Source: Chloroflexota bacterium | Lineage (GTDB): Bacteria > Chloroflexota > Anaerolineae > Anaerolineales > E44-bin32 | DNA: 33,313 nt | Direction of reading: 5' to 3' | NCBI GenBank assembly: GCA_022561215.1 | Contig: JADFRQ010000034.1 | Location: 1-33,313, forward strand | In this document: in pieces, positions 1 through 7,800 of the stretch | Numbering within the stretch: the stretch's first letter is position 1 | How the letters are laid out: each line of letters begins with the position of its first letter | Position numbers and translations under genes: made by a program | Notes under the pieces: model-generated | The model's input: only the letters and a program-made list of their open reading frames with translations | Databases searched by the model: none | What the model was told of the DNA's origin: nothing

Positions 1-122
1 ATAACGTGAATCTGACGGTGGAACTGATCATCCCCGTGGCGCTGGAAAAGGGCTCGAAGTTTGCGATCCGAGAAGGTGGCCTCACGGTTGGCGCGGGTGT
101 TATCACTGAAATTATCGAGTAA
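1..122 (+). CDS. tuf: Elongation factor Tu, C-terminal end (partial)
   Basis: Only the last 39 codons are present, read in frame from base 3 to the TAA at 120-122. The peptide ends with the EF-Tu domain III pattern: [20 protein letters not shown], then [17 protein letters not shown]-Tu delivers aminoacyl-tRNA to the ribosome as a GTP complex; the GTPase domain lies outside the window. Its position directly before rpmG, tRNA-Trp, secE and nusG is the common bacterial order, which supports the call. The 5' end is cut by the window edge. Confidence 0.95.
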   Translation, partial: NVNLTVELIIPVALEKGSKFAIREGGLTVGAGVITEIIE

Positions 123-167
123 AGGACGCTGAGTTAAGAATTCCTCAAGCGCACTTGGGTTTTAGAA

Positions 168-193
168 GAGGAGCGATGCAAGAGTTTTATTAA
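168..193 (+). other. Possible five-codon leader ORF before rpmG
   Basis: A strong ribosome binding site (AGAGGAG at 167-173) sits 2-3 nt before an ATG at 176-178, which opens a tiny frame encoding MQEFY and stops at TAA 191-193. The real rpmG ATG at 213 has a much weaker upstream purine stretch. This may be a chance pairing or a translated minicistron that feeds ribosomes to rpmG. Nothing beyond the motif supports function. Confidence 0.25.
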
Positions 194-212
194 GCATCTT
201 GCAGATGAAAAC

Positions 213-377
213 ATGGCTAAAAAAGGTGCTCGACCCGTCGTTACCCTGGAATGTACAGAATGCCAGGAACGAAATTACACAACCGAAAAAAATCGTCGCA
301 ATGACCCGGGACGATTGGAATTAATGAAGTATTGTCAACGGCAACGAAAACACACGCTCCATCGTGAGACAAAGTAG
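213..377 (+). CDS. rpmG: 50S ribosomal protein L33
   Basis: A 54-residue basic protein of the large ribosomal subunit. It reads [20 protein letters not shown] and continues into [20 protein letters not shown]. The length fits L33 (about 50-55 residues). The zinc-ribbon form of L33 has two cysteine pairs; here CTEC (residues 14-17) is present, but the second pair is reduced to a single Cys in MKYCQRQ. This suggests a partly lost zinc site. It lies between tuf and tRNA-Trp, as in many bacteria. The start is the ATG at 213; its Shine-Dalgarno is weak, and a better one lies upstream at 167-173. Confidence 0.93.
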   Translation: MAKKGARPVVTLECTECQERNYTTEKNRRNDPGRLELMKYCQRQRKHTLHRETK

Positions 378-387
378 GGGGCTATAA

Positions 388-461
388 AGGCGAGTAGCTC
401 AATCTGGCAGAGCACCGGTCTCCAAAACCGGGGGTTGCGGGTTCGATTCCTGCCTCGCCTG
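388..461 (+). tRNA. trnW: tRNA-Trp (anticodon CCA)
   Basis: A full cloverleaf is visible: acceptor AGGCGAG (388-394) pairs with CTCGCCT (454-460), with discriminator G461. The D arm is GCTC...GAGC. The anticodon stem CCGGT/ACCGG encloses loop CTCCAAA, with CCA at 422-424. The T arm is GCGGG-TTCGATT-CCTGC. The 3' CCA is not encoded. A tRNA-Trp between rpmG and secE is a recurrent bacterial arrangement. Confidence 0.97.
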
Positions 462-502
462 CCTGATCGATAGACGAAATTGTGGTTCTGTGGAGGCCCC
501 GA

Positions 503-712
503 GTGGCAAAATCTAGCTCGCGTAAAAAGAAAAACGCGATTTTAAGATATATTGGCGAGACGATAGCCGAGTTGAAGAAAGTTACTTGGCCAACCAGGAA
601 AGATGCAACTCGACTAACGATAATCGTACTCGTCGTTGTTACTGCGACGAGCATATTATTGGGTTCCTTGGATATTCTCTTTACACGTATCTTTGCGATA
701 TTTATTAGTTAA
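503..712 (+). CDS. secE: Preprotein translocase subunit SecE
   Basis: A 69-residue single-span membrane protein, the SecE clamp of the SecYEG translocon. The basic N-terminus is followed by an amphipathic helix with the SecE signature ELKKVTWPTRKDA. One hydrophobic segment (about residues 41-63, TIIVLVVVTATSILLG) follows. The start is GTG at 503, because GGAGG at 492-496 lies 6 nt upstream; the frame can be extended to a GTG at 482, but that has no binding site. Secretion and transcription/translation genes (secE-nusG-rplK) are collinear as usual. Confidence 0.96.
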   Translation: MAKSSSRKKKNAILRYIGETIAELKKVTWPTRKDATRLTIIVLVVVTATSILLGSLDILFTRIFAIFIS

Positions 713-732
713 GGACAATTGAAAGGCCTTCA

Positions 733-1710
733 ATGGCTGATATTGATAACGAGCAGAAGGAAGAAGTTCAGACAAACGAAATGGAGGGAATGGATTCTTC
801 CGACCAGGTAGACACTGAATCCATGAAGCCTCAAGATTCTGATTCGAAGGAGGATACACATACGCGGCCCGATGCAAGTGCAGATTCTGGGGCAGAAACC
901 GCGGATGGAGTCATACAAGCAGACGAGGTCGCCGAGGCGAAGGATGCAGTTGATAAGGAAGCAACATCACGCGGTGAGATCTCGGATGGGGATGCAGACG
1001 GGAGTGCTGCTGTTAAAGCTGAAGCAGAATTGAAGCAAGAAGATATGGGTGAAAGCGAAGATTTCGTTAAAATTAAAGCAGATGAAGTTGCCCAATCCGA
1101 TGGAGCCATTGCTGCGGCCGCTTTGATCGCCTCGCAAACCCCTGTCGAAGAAGTTGAAGAAACCCCGAAAGTCGAGGAACCGGAAGATGACAGGCATTGG
1201 TATGTGGTGCACTGTTACTCGGGTTACGAAAATAAGGTGCAGCATAACCTCGAACAACGAATTGAAACCATGGGCATGAAAGACAGAATATTCGATGTTG
1301 TTGTTCCCACCGAAGAAGAAATCGAGGTGAAGGAAGGCAAACGACGAACAGTCGAGCGCCGTGTGTTTCCGGGGTACATTCTTGTACAGATGATTATGTC
1401 CGAGGAATCATGGTACGTAGTGCGCAATACGCCGGGAGTTACGGGATTTGTGGGTATGGGTAATGAGCCTACTGCTTTGCGCCCCGAAGAAGTTAGTTCC
1501 ATCATTAAACGTATGGAGGCCGATGCACCGCGCATTAAGCTGACTTACGCAATAGGTCAAAAAGTGCGCATCATCGACGGCCCGTTTAATGATTTTATTG
1601 GAACCGTTGATGACATCGATATGGAGAGGGCGAAAGTGCGTGTCATGGTGTCTTTCTTTGGCCGTGATACGCCGGTTGAGCTAGATTTTCTCCAGGTGGA
1701 AAAATCATAA
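733..1710 (+). CDS. nusG: Transcription termination/antitermination factor NusG with long acidic N-terminal extension
   Basis: 325 residues, against about 180 for typical NusG. The NGN domain starts near residue 155 (WYVVHCYSGYENKV, W156) and carries the RNA-polymerase-contacting face including RRVFPGYILVQM. The KOW domain follows from about residue 274 (IGQKVRIIDGPFNDFIGTV). NusG binds the RNA polymerase clamp and couples it to Rho or to ribosomal S10. Residues 1 to about 152 are a low-complexity Glu/Asp/Ala-rich, presumably disordered region. The ATG at 733 has GAAAGG 7 nt upstream. It follows secE by 20 nt, presumably in the same transcript. The extension is in frame without interruption, so it is not a sequencing artefact of the start. 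Confidence 0.95.
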   Translation: MADIDNEQKEEVQTNEMEGMDSSDQVDTESMKPQDSDSKEDTHTRPDASADSGAETADGVIQADEVAEAKDAVDKEATSRGEISDGDADGSAAVKAEAELKQEDMGESEDFVKIKADEVAQSDGAIAAAALIASQTPVEEVEETPKVEEPEDDRHWYVVHCYSGYENKVQHNLEQRIETMGMKDRIFDVVVPTEEEIEVKEGKRRTVERRVFPGYILVQMIMSEESWYVVRNTPGVTGFVGMGNEPTALRPEEVSSIIKRMEADAPRIKLTYAIGQKVRIIDGPFNDFIGTVDDIDMERAKVRVMVSFFGRDTPVELDFLQVEKS

Positions 1711-1821
1711 TTTGTTGAATCGTCATCCTGCAACTTCCCTTCCTGGCGTACCCATCTGCACAGGAGCGGCGAATCAAAAATATCCAGGGTGCAATTCAAA
1801 AAGCCCTATAGGAGTGATTAA

Positions 1822-2247
1822 TTGGCAAAGAAATTGAAAACAGTCCTACGATTGCAGATTGAAGCGGGGAAGGCGAATCCTGCCCCACCAATCGGACCAG
1901 CTTTAGCGCCGCATGGTATCAACCTGATGGCGTTCTGCAAGGAGTACAATGCTCGAACTTCGAGCAAGATCGGCGAGATCATCCCGGCAGAGGTCAGCAT
2001 TTTCACGGATGGTTCCTTTTCTTTCATCCTGAAAACGCCACCTACGGCAGTTCTACTGCGCAAAGCGGCCGGCGTTGAGAAGGGATCAGAAGAACCAAAC
2101 CGCATCAAGGTGGGCAGCGTCACCCGAGATCAAGTACGCGACATTGCAGAAACCAAGATGAGGGATCTAAATGCAATTGATATTGAAGGCGCAATGCGCC
2201 AAATTGAAGGAACCGCAAGAAATATGGGCATACTTATTGAAGACTAA
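1822..2247 (+). CDS. rplK: 50S ribosomal protein L11
   Basis: 141 residues, the standard L11 length. The N-terminal domain has the hallmark proline-rich stretch [18 protein letters not shown], and the C-terminal rRNA-binding domain ends [13 protein letters not shown]11 forms the GTPase-associated centre with 23S rRNA and the L10/L12 stalk. The start is TTG at 1822, with AGGAGTGA at 1810-1817 at good spacing; no ATG is available in a fitting position. Confidence 0.97.
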   Translation: MAKKLKTVLRLQIEAGKANPAPPIGPALAPHGINLMAFCKEYNARTSSKIGEIIPAEVSIFTDGSFSFILKTPPTAVLLRKAAGVEKGSEEPNRIKVGSVTRDQVRDIAETKMRDLNAIDIEGAMRQIEGTARNMGILIED

Positions 2248-2294
2248 GTGGGAGGGTGAGGGGCCATCACCCATTTGGACCACAAGGAGAGATT

Positions 2295-2999
2295 ATGGTT
2301 CAACGAGGACGGAAATACAAAGAAGCTGCAGCGAAGGTCGATCGTGAACGAAAATATACACCACATGAAGGATTGAAACTGGCACAGGAGACTTCGTTTT
2401 CGAAGTTTGATGGCACGATGGAAGTCCATGTCCGTTTAGGGATCGACCCACGTCATGCCAATCAGCTGGTTCGCGAAACTGTCCTTTTGCCGCACGGCTT
2501 AGGGAAAAATGTACGCGTGCTTGCATTTGCTGAAGGTGATGCGGCAAGAGAAGCGGAAAAAGCAGGAGCCGATTACATTGTCGATGACGAGCTTATCCAA
2601 AAAATTCAAGATGGTTGGTTTGAATTCGACGCAACCGTTGCTGTTCCTGAGATGATGAGCAAGGTAGGACGCTTGGGCAAGATACTTGGCCCGCGTGGAC
2701 TCATGCCGAGCCCAAAAGCGGGTACGGTTGTTCCGGCCGACGATTTACCGCGTGTCATCGAGGAACTTAAGGCGGGGCGTGTCGAATTCCGTGCAGATAA
2801 GTCAGCCAATATCCATGTACCCATTGGTAAAGTCTCTTTCGAGACGGACAAACTTTACGAGAATATGGCGGCACTAATGGAAGTGATCAAGAAAGCTCGC
2901 CCTGCGGCGGCCAAGGGAGTGTATATTCGCAAAATTGTGCTGAGCAGCAGCATGGGGCCTGGCGTGCCCATCGATCCGATGGAGGCTCAAGAAATGTAG
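2295..2999 (+). CDS. rplA: 50S ribosomal protein L1
   Basis: 234 residues, close to the family norm. It opens MVQRGRKYKEAAAKVD and contains the L1 signatures GRLGKILGPRGLMPSPKAGT and FRADKSANIHVPIGK. L1 binds the 23S rRNA stalk near the E site and in many bacteria represses its own operon. The ATG at 2295 is chosen because AAGGAGA (2284-2290) precedes it; the frame is open further up to 2256 but without a binding site. It lies 47 nt after rplK, so co-transcription is likely. Confidence 0.97.
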   Translation: MVQRGRKYKEAAAKVDRERKYTPHEGLKLAQETSFSKFDGTMEVHVRLGIDPRHANQLVRETVLLPHGLGKNVRVLAFAEGDAAREAEKAGADYIVDDELIQKIQDGWFEFDATVAVPEMMSKVGRLGKILGPRGLMPSPKAGTVVPADDLPRVIEELKAGRVEFRADKSANIHVPIGKVSFETDKLYENMAALMEVIKKARPAAAKGVYIRKIVLSSSMGPGVPIDPMEAQEM

Positions 3000-3030
3000 G
3001 GACGCGCGAAGAGACCGCGTCCGTGATTTT
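3000..3030 (+). terminator. Weak intrinsic terminator after rplA
   Basis: A perfect 7-bp stem GGACGCG (3000-3006) / CGCGTCC (3016-3022) with a 9-nt loop is followed by GTGATTTT. It starts directly after the rplA stop codon. The T-tract is short (four), so it may only partly separate rplKA from rplJL. Confidence 0.4.
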
Positions 3031-3032
3031 CC

Positions 3033-3041
3033 TGGTAAAAT
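3033..3041 (+). promoter_or_regulatory. Possible extended -10 promoter for rplJL
   Basis: TGGTAAAAT is an extended -10 (TG-N-TAAAAT) with no recognisable -35 box at 17 nt. The predicted start, near 3048, would lie just before the L10 leader, which fits a separate rplJL transcript. It is a motif match only. Confidence 0.3.
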
Positions 3042-3115
3042 ACGTTCGCTTCGCCCGAGACAGCAGGCGCCACTACGAAAGAGGCTTAATTTCCTGCCGA
3101 GGTGCTGATTCTGGC
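3042..3115 (+). ncRNA. Ribosomal protein L10 leader
   Basis: The 211-nt gap before rplJ holds the conserved blocks of the L10 leader: CCGAGACAGCAGGCGCC around 3054-3071, then GGCTTAATTTCCTGCCGAGG around 3083-3102. CAGCAGG pairs with CCTGC. In the known system the L10-L12 complex binds this mRNA structure and represses rplJL. Its place immediately upstream of rplJ is exactly as expected. The boundaries are approximate. Confidence 0.85.
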
Positions 3116-3157
3116 AAACAGGTTGTTTGTTTAGGCTATTTGGCTGATCGAATCTTT

Positions 3158-3189
3158 GCTTCGGAGTGTCCGTGGAGCAGAGATTTTTT
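3158..3189 (+). terminator. Possible attenuator hairpin between L10 leader and rplJ
   Basis: GCTTC-GGA (3158-3165) can pair with TCC-GT-GGAGC (3169-3178), leaving a 3-nt loop and a 2-nt bulge. It is followed by AGAGA and six T (3184-3189). This resembles a weak terminator that could be coupled to L10 binding upstream. The rplJ ribosome binding site begins at 3194, so the structure could also affect translation. Confidence 0.35.
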
Positions 3190-3210
3190 ATTTGGAGGAG
3201 GTGAAGTTCG

Positions 3211-3744
3211 TTGGCAATTCGAAGAAGACGAAAAGAAGAGCTTGTTGCGGACTATGAAGTCCTATTCAAGGAGAGCAGTGGTTTTGTTATCGCCTCTTGC
3301 TCGGGTGTCCCGGTAAAAGATCTCGAAATCCTTCGGCGTAACATTCGTGAAGTAGGTGGCGAATTTCATATCGTTAAAAATACCCTGGTCAAACGTGCGT
3401 TAGATGCAGTGGGCATCTCGCTTCCGGAGGAGAATCTCGTCGGGACGACGGCGATCGGATTTGCAACAGACGATGTCCCGGGTATGGCTCGGGCGGTTGT
3501 AGAATTGGCGCGCGGGTTCGACTCCGTAAATATTAAGGGCGGGTTCATAGATAAAATAGTTTACGACGCAGCACAAGTCACAATGCTGGCTGATCTTCCG
3601 CCTTTGCCCGTGCTGCGTGCGCAACTGCTGAGGCAGTTGCAAGCGCCCGGGAGCATGGTTGCCATGCTGCTGGAGAGTGCAGTTCGCCAACTGTTGAATG
3701 TAACAAAAGCATATTCTGAAAGCGAGGAAGCCAGCACGGCCTGA
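3211..3744 (+). CDS. rplJ: 50S ribosomal protein L10
   Basis: 177 residues, the usual L10 length. The N-terminal rRNA-binding domain is seen in RRRKEELVADYEVLF and GEFHIVKNTLVKRALD. The C-terminal helix that carries L12 dimers ends in a Ser/Glu/Ala-rich tail. L10 anchors the L7/L12 stalk and, with L12, is the autoregulator acting on the upstream leader. The start is TTG at 3211 behind the strong GGAGGAGGTGA (3194-3204). Confidence 0.96.
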   Translation: MAIRRRRKEELVADYEVLFKESSGFVIASCSGVPVKDLEILRRNIREVGGEFHIVKNTLVKRALDAVGISLPEENLVGTTAIGFATDDVPGMARAVVELARGFDSVNIKGGFIDKIVYDAAQVTMLADLPPLPVLRAQLLRQLQAPGSMVAMLLESAVRQLLNVTKAYSESEEASTA

Positions 3745-3807
3745 TAGCTAAAAGGGATACGAAAGAAGATAAACAATCCATTATTAATATCCAAGGAGAA
3801 AATGAAC

Positions 3808-4182
3808 ATGGCAAATATTGAAAAGATTGCAGAAGATTTAGGTAAGCTGACGGTTCTTGAAGCAGCCGAACTTACGAAAATGCTCGAAGAAAATTGGGGT
3901 GTCTCGGCTGCTGCGCCGATGGCTGTGGGGGTGATGCCTGGTGGCCCAGGCGCCGAAGCCGAAGAAGAGAAAACAGAATTTGATGTTATCTTGAAGGATC
4001 TCGGTCCTAAGAAAATCGATGTGATCAAAGCCATTCGACAGATTACAAGCTTGGGGTTGAAGGACGCCAAGGATCTGGCCGAAACTGTCGGAGGGAAGGT
4101 TCTTGAGGCGGCTGGCAAGGATGCTGCTCAAGCTGCCAAGGCCAAACTTGAGGCCGCGGGGGCTGAAGTAGCCCTCGAATAA
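3808..4182 (+). CDS. rplL: 50S ribosomal protein L7/L12
   Basis: 124 residues. It has the N-terminal dimerisation/L10-binding helices ([20 protein letters not shown]), an Ala/Gly/Pro hinge (about residues 38-55) and the C-terminal factor-binding domain [20 protein letters not shown]. Multiple L12 dimers recruit translational GTPases. Two ATGs are in frame (3802, 3808). AAGGAG (3793-3798) is 9 nt from the second and only 3 nt from the first, so 3808 is preferred. It ends just before a strong terminator and closes the ribosomal operon. Confidence 0.96.
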   Translation: MANIEKIAEDLGKLTVLEAAELTKMLEENWGVSAAAPMAVGVMPGGPGAEAEEEKTEFDVILKDLGPKKIDVIKAIRQITSLGLKDAKDLAETVGGKVLEAAGKDAAQAAKAKLEAAGAEVALE

Positions 4183-4200
4183 TGCTGATTGTGCAGGTAA

Positions 4201-4228
4201 AACCGCCCCTCGAAGGGGCGGTTTTTTT
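4201..4228 (+). terminator. Rho-independent terminator of the ribosomal operon
   Basis: A perfect 10-bp stem AACCGCCCCT (4201-4210) / AGGGGCGGTT (4214-4223) with a CGA loop runs into seven T (4222-4228). It lies 18 nt after rplL. Confidence 0.95.
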
Positions 4229-4282
4229 ATCCATATTTTCGCCGAGGTCGCTGTGGTATATTGGCTGTAGAGAAGGTGGCTT

Positions 4283-4960
4283 ATGCGTGAAAAACTTTTG
4301 ATCATTGAGGATGATGAACAAATACGCCAATTTCTGCGACGGGGACTGACCTACGAGGGTTATCAGATTGCTACGGCGGAGGATGGTTCCAGCGGTCTGG
4401 CAGAGGCGAGGGATAATCCGCCCGACTTGGTGATCCTCGATTGGATGCTGCCGGGCATGGACGGGCTTGAGGTATGTCGAAGACTACGAGCCTTTGGAGA
4501 TGTTCCAATTTTAATGTTGACCGCCAAGGATTCTGTGCCGGATCGTGTCGATGGACTCGATGCAGGAGCGGATGATTATCTGGTTAAGCCTTTTGAATTC
4601 GATGAACTTATGGCGCGCATTCGGGCACTGTTGAGGCGAACAAAAATAAGCGAGCCTGATATCATCATTTACTCCGACTTGAAGCTTGATACGGGAACGC
4701 ATCTCGCATTTCGTGGGGAACGATCAATAGAATTGACTGCAAAAGAATACGAACTTCTGGAATTGTTCCTGCGGCACCCTCGTCAAGTACTCACGCGTGA
4801 TGTGATTTATGATCGCGTTTGGGGATATGATTTCGGCGGAGAAAGCAATATTATCGAGGTATATGTTCGTTATCTGCGGCAAAAAACCGAAGCGGGTGGC
4901 GAGGCGCGCTTAATCCATACCGTCAGAGGAGTAGGTTACGTAATCAGGGACCCGAATTGA
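4283..4960 (+). CDS. OmpR/PhoB-family response regulator
   Basis: 225 residues. The receiver domain (about 1-118) has the acidic pocket IIEDDE, the phospho-acceptor Asp53 in ILDWMLPG, Thr80 and Lys102 (LVKPFE). The C-terminal winged-helix DNA-binding domain (about 130-223) has [16 protein letters not shown] and the closing [11 protein letters not shown]. It would be phosphorylated by the kinase encoded just downstream and bind DNA as a dimer. The ATG at 4283 follows AGAAGGTGG. The stop overlaps the start of the kinase gene, giving translational coupling. The regulon is not evident from the window. Confidence 0.95.
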   Translation: MREKLLIIEDDEQIRQFLRRGLTYEGYQIATAEDGSSGLAEARDNPPDLVILDWMLPGMDGLEVCRRLRAFGDVPILMLTAKDSVPDRVDGLDAGADDYLVKPFEFDELMARIRALLRRTKISEPDIIIYSDLKLDTGTHLAFRGERSIELTAKEYELLELFLRHPRQVLTRDVIYDRVWGYDFGGESNIIEVYVRYLRQKTEAGGEARLIHTVRGVGYVIRDPN

Positions 4961-6336
4961 CGCTACGCTCAAGATTGACTATCTGGTATACGGGAGTCCT
5001 GATTGTTGTTCTTTTTATCTTTGGGATTGTCGTCTACCTGGTGCTTTCAGCCAGCTTGACCCGCCAGGTTGAGGACACTCTGCAGCGAACAGGGGACGAT
5101 ATCTTGCGGGCGAGCCAGTTTAGGATTGGGGGAATCCCGCTTTCTGCGATTCAATTGGAACTCGATCTTACGGCTAATGTTTTTGTTCAAGTATACAACT
5201 ACGAAAAAACCCTCTTACAGCAGACCATGAATTTCCCGGAAACGGGTCATCCATTTGATAGCGAAGCGTTAAACACCACGGTGCCAATCTTTAGCACCAT
5301 CGTCCTAAATGAATCTCGCCTGCGCGTGTTAACCTTGCCCGTCCTGAACGAGGCAAATGGGGAAGTGGTTGGTTATCTTCAATTGGCGGAATCGATGGCG
5401 ACGGTCGATGGGGCGCGTGAATTGCTGGTTTTTATTCTTCTTGGTGGAGGTCTGATTGCCATCGGAGTGGCAGCGTTTGTGGGTTGGATATCAGCAGGCA
5501 GCGCATTGCGACCTATTGGGCAGGTGACAAAATCTGCCCTGCAGATTACTCAGGCGGATGACTTGTCGCGCAGGGTGAAACACACAGGACCACAGTACGA
5601 TGAAGTGGGTCAAATGGTAACTGCGTTCAACGATACTTTAGAGCGTCTTGAGAATTTATTTCAAACGCAGAGGCGATTTTTGCAAGATGTGTCGCATGAA
5701 TTACGGACGCCGCTCACCGCAATACGGGGAAATATTGACTTGATTCGGCGGATGGGGAAGGCGGATAAGATATCGCTCGATGCAGTTACAGGGGAAGTAG
5801 ACCGCATGACGCGTATGGTGAATGATTTGCTGCTGCTAGTGCAGGCGGAGACGGGAAAACTGCCTTTAGCGCAGGATATTGTTGAATTGGATACCTTGAT
5901 GCTGGAGGTTTTCCAGCAGGCGAAAATTTTGTCGAATGGTCAAGTTAAAGTGAGTATCGGCCAGGAAGATCAAGTGCGCGTAATCGGAGATCGAGATCGG
6001 CTGAAACAAGTCATGCTAAATCTGGTAGCCAATGCGTTGGAACATACGGATCAAAATGGCACTGTCACCCTCAGCTTGGCTCGTATTGAGGATCATGCTC
6101 GTTTTACAGTGTCCGATACGGGAGAAGGCATTGCAAAGAATGAACTGGCACATATTTTTGAGCGCTTTTATCGGGTCGATCCCGCCCGAAGAAGAAAGGA
6201 TCGCGGGGGTGCGGGACTCGGCCTTTCCATCGCCTATTGGATTACGCGTAGCCATCGGGGCCGACTGGAAGTCGCATCACAACCCGGAATGGGCTCAACA
6301 TTTTCTGTGTGGTTACCACTCATCGATGGCGTCTGA
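4957..6336 (+). CDS. Membrane sensor histidine kinase (HAMP-HisKA-HATPase)
   Basis: 459 residues. Order of parts: transmembrane helix about 10-32; an extracytoplasmic domain of about 120 residues with no recognised fold; a second helix about 154-177; HAMP about 178-232; HisKA with the H-box [16 protein letters not shown] (His247); then HATPase_c with N-box [12 protein letters not shown] (Asn355), DTGEGI and [12 protein letters not shown]. It autophosphorylates on His247 and passes the phosphate to Asp53 of the partner regulator. The start is TTG at 4957, in a TTGA overlap with the regulator's TGA. The unassigned sensor domain leaves the signal unknown. Confidence 0.95.
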   Translation: MTLRSRLTIWYTGVLIVVLFIFGIVVYLVLSASLTRQVEDTLQRTGDDILRASQFRIGGIPLSAIQLELDLTANVFVQVYNYEKTLLQQTMNFPETGHPFDSEALNTTVPIFSTIVLNESRLRVLTLPVLNEANGEVVGYLQLAESMATVDGARELLVFILLGGGLIAIGVAAFVGWISAGSALRPIGQVTKSALQITQADDLSRRVKHTGPQYDEVGQMVTAFNDTLERLENLFQTQRRFLQDVSHELRTPLTAIRGNIDLIRRMGKADKISLDAVTGEVDRMTRMVNDLLLLVQAETGKLPLAQDIVELDTLMLEVFQQAKILSNGQVKVSIGQEDQVRVIGDRDRLKQVMLNLVANALEHTDQNGTVTLSLARIEDHARFTVSDTGEGIAKNELAHIFERFYRVDPARRRKDRGGAGLGLSIAYWITRSHRGRLEVASQPGMGSTFSVWLPLIDGV

Positions 6337-6356
6337 CGCAAAAAAAAGATTCAAGA

Positions 6357-7052
6357 TCAGGAATTCAATACAAACGCGGCGCGTGAGCACAAGCTAGTTC
6401 CCCCGGCAGCCAGCCATTCAGCAAGACGTGGACTTTCATCAGCGCCTATGTTGATGTCTGCATAAATCCCAGAAGCCCAATAGACGTAGCGTATGGTTTC
6501 CTCCTGCCAAAACGATGAATCCCATTCAATAACGGCATGGCCGCCATTGTAGCCGGCCATCGCCAAGGATACATCCCCTTGGGCCAACTCTAATGCACGC
6601 GAAAGGTAGCGCAAGCCGCGACGTGCATTTGCTGCAGGATCGAAGGGATCTTCGCCGTTGGCGAAGTGAAATGGCATAACTTGAAAAAGACCCAAGGCAC
6701 CGGCAGAGGAAGTAACATTCGGGTGACCACAAGATTCGATTTGCATTACGCTGGCGATGAGGTTGGGATCCAACTCATATTCGATCGCCCAGCGCTCAAT
6801 TTCGATTGTCCAATGCAATATCTCTGCCGTAAATAACGTCGATAGTGAAGCACGGGAAGGAGGTGGGCTTTGCACCAGCAAAAGAGGCGGGGTGTCATTT
6901 AGCTGTTGTTTAGACCCGGCGTCTCTGTTGAAGGTGTTAAGCAAAGTATAGATTGCAGAGAGACTTACGAGGAAGGCCATTGCTAAAGGAACCAGGTGTA
7001 AGACGACCGTGAGAGTCGCCTTTTCACCTTCTGATTGAGAATAGACAATCAT
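6357..7052 (-). CDS. Membrane-anchored lytic transglycosylase (SLT domain)
   Basis: 231 residues. An N-terminal hydrophobic anchor (about residues 17-40) is followed by a Pro/Ser linker and an SLT/goose-lysozyme-like domain. The catalytic Glu is Glu106 in ASVMQIESCGHPN. It is followed by SSAGALGLFQVMPFHF and the substrate-cleft motif AMAGYNGG. Such enzymes cleave peptidoglycan glycan strands non-hydrolytically on the outer face of the membrane. It starts 33 nt after the membrane protein gene at 7086-7760 on the same strand, so both may share the promoter at 7801-7829 and its LexA-like operators. The Shine-Dalgarno at its own start is poor (GAAGG, distant). Confidence 0.9.
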   Translation of the reverse strand: MIVYSQSEGEKATLTVVLHLVPLAMAFLVSLSAIYTLLNTFNRDAGSKQQLNDTPPLLLVQSPPPSRASLSTLFTAEILHWTIEIERWAIEYELDPNLIASVMQIESCGHPNVTSSAGALGLFQVMPFHFANGEDPFDPAANARRGLRYLSRALELAQGDVSLAMAGYNGGHAVIEWDSSFWQEETIRYVYWASGIYADINIGADESPRLAEWLAAGGTSLCSRAAFVLNS

Positions 7053-7085
7053 CGTAGGTACTATGCCTTCGTTGGTTTGTCGCTA

Positions 7086-7760
7086 TTACGCGCGCCTGGG
7101 CTTGGGATTGGGAGTGATGGGTCGTTGATTGGTAAACGCCGATTTTGGTGAATCGGCATGCAAATGCCTGGGCTCTGAAGGATCGGAAGCGGATTTGCTG
7201 CTCGATCGGGAGGCTGTACGTGTCTTGCTACGTGCTGAGCCTGAGAGTGTAAATGAGCCGATCATCAGGATCCTGATGAGCCAGACAAGTATCGCGACAA
7301 AAACAGGTACGCTGGTAAGCAAGGCTTCCCGACCGACAATCTCATTCCCCAACCCAGAGTGGCGCAGCAGAGCGAGGGAGATGGCCCACCAGGTCAGGAT
7401 TGCGTTCATGGTCGCTGCGAGTAGCCAGGCCCCTAACAAATACCATACATCCAGGGCGGGCTTCGTGCCCCTTTGCGGAGTGAAGAGCCGAGCGATCCCT
7501 GCGAAGTCCATCCCGGCAAAGGCCAGCGCGAGAATAGTAGCCCAGCGCAGATTGGCAAATTGCAGATCGCCGATGAGATCGGTGAGTGCAAATTCTGTTG
7601 TGCTGTAATTGAAAATTTCAAATGCTATCAATGCCAGGACGATGAGCAGGCTGATAAAGGCGCCCTGTTGAACCTGCAGATGAGGTCGGATACGATGCAA
7701 GATGGAGGAGAAGCTGATGGAATTTCCAGTGGGACGAAGTCGGGTTGTGTAAGTTGCCAT
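7086..7760 (-). CDS. Four-helix membrane protein under LexA-like operators, unknown function
   Basis: 224 residues from the ATG at 7760, chosen because AGGAGG lies directly upstream; the frame is open to 7829, but that would run through the promoter. Four hydrophobic stretches are visible: around QGAFISLLIVLALIAFEIF, WATILALAFAGMDFAGIARL, WYLLGAWLLAATMNAILTWW and LLTSVPVFVAILVWLIRILM. A Ser/Arg-rich, then Pro/Lys/Arg-rich tail of about 50 residues follows, probably cytoplasmic. I recall similar uncharacterised proteins in Anaerolineae but know no function. A consensus promoter with two GAAC-N4-GTTC palindromes precedes it, and a lytic transglycosylase gene follows at 33 nt. A role in the envelope during DNA damage is a guess from context. 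Confidence 0.85.
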   Translation of the reverse strand: MATYTTRLRPTGNSISFSSILHRIRPHLQVQQGAFISLLIVLALIAFEIFNYSTTEFALTDLIGDLQFANLRWATILALAFAGMDFAGIARLFTPQRGTKPALDVWYLLGAWLLAATMNAILTWWAISLALLRHSGLGNEIVGREALLTSVPVFVAILVWLIRILMIGSFTLSGSARSKTRTASRSSSKSASDPSEPRHLHADSPKSAFTNQRPITPNPKPRRA

Positions 7761-7776
7761 GACGAACCTCCTGTAA

Positions 7777-7788
7777 GAACATACGTTC
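7777..7788 (-). promoter_or_regulatory. LexA/DinR-like operator, proximal
   Basis: GAACATACGTTC on the plus strand is a palindrome fitting the Gram-positive SOS core GAACRNRYGTTY. It lies between the predicted transcription start (near 7794) and the ribosome binding site of the 7760 gene. Its centre is exactly 30 bp from the distal box. A TetR-type repressor could also use such a site. Confidence 0.6.
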
Positions 7789-7800
7789 TGTTGTCGGCCG

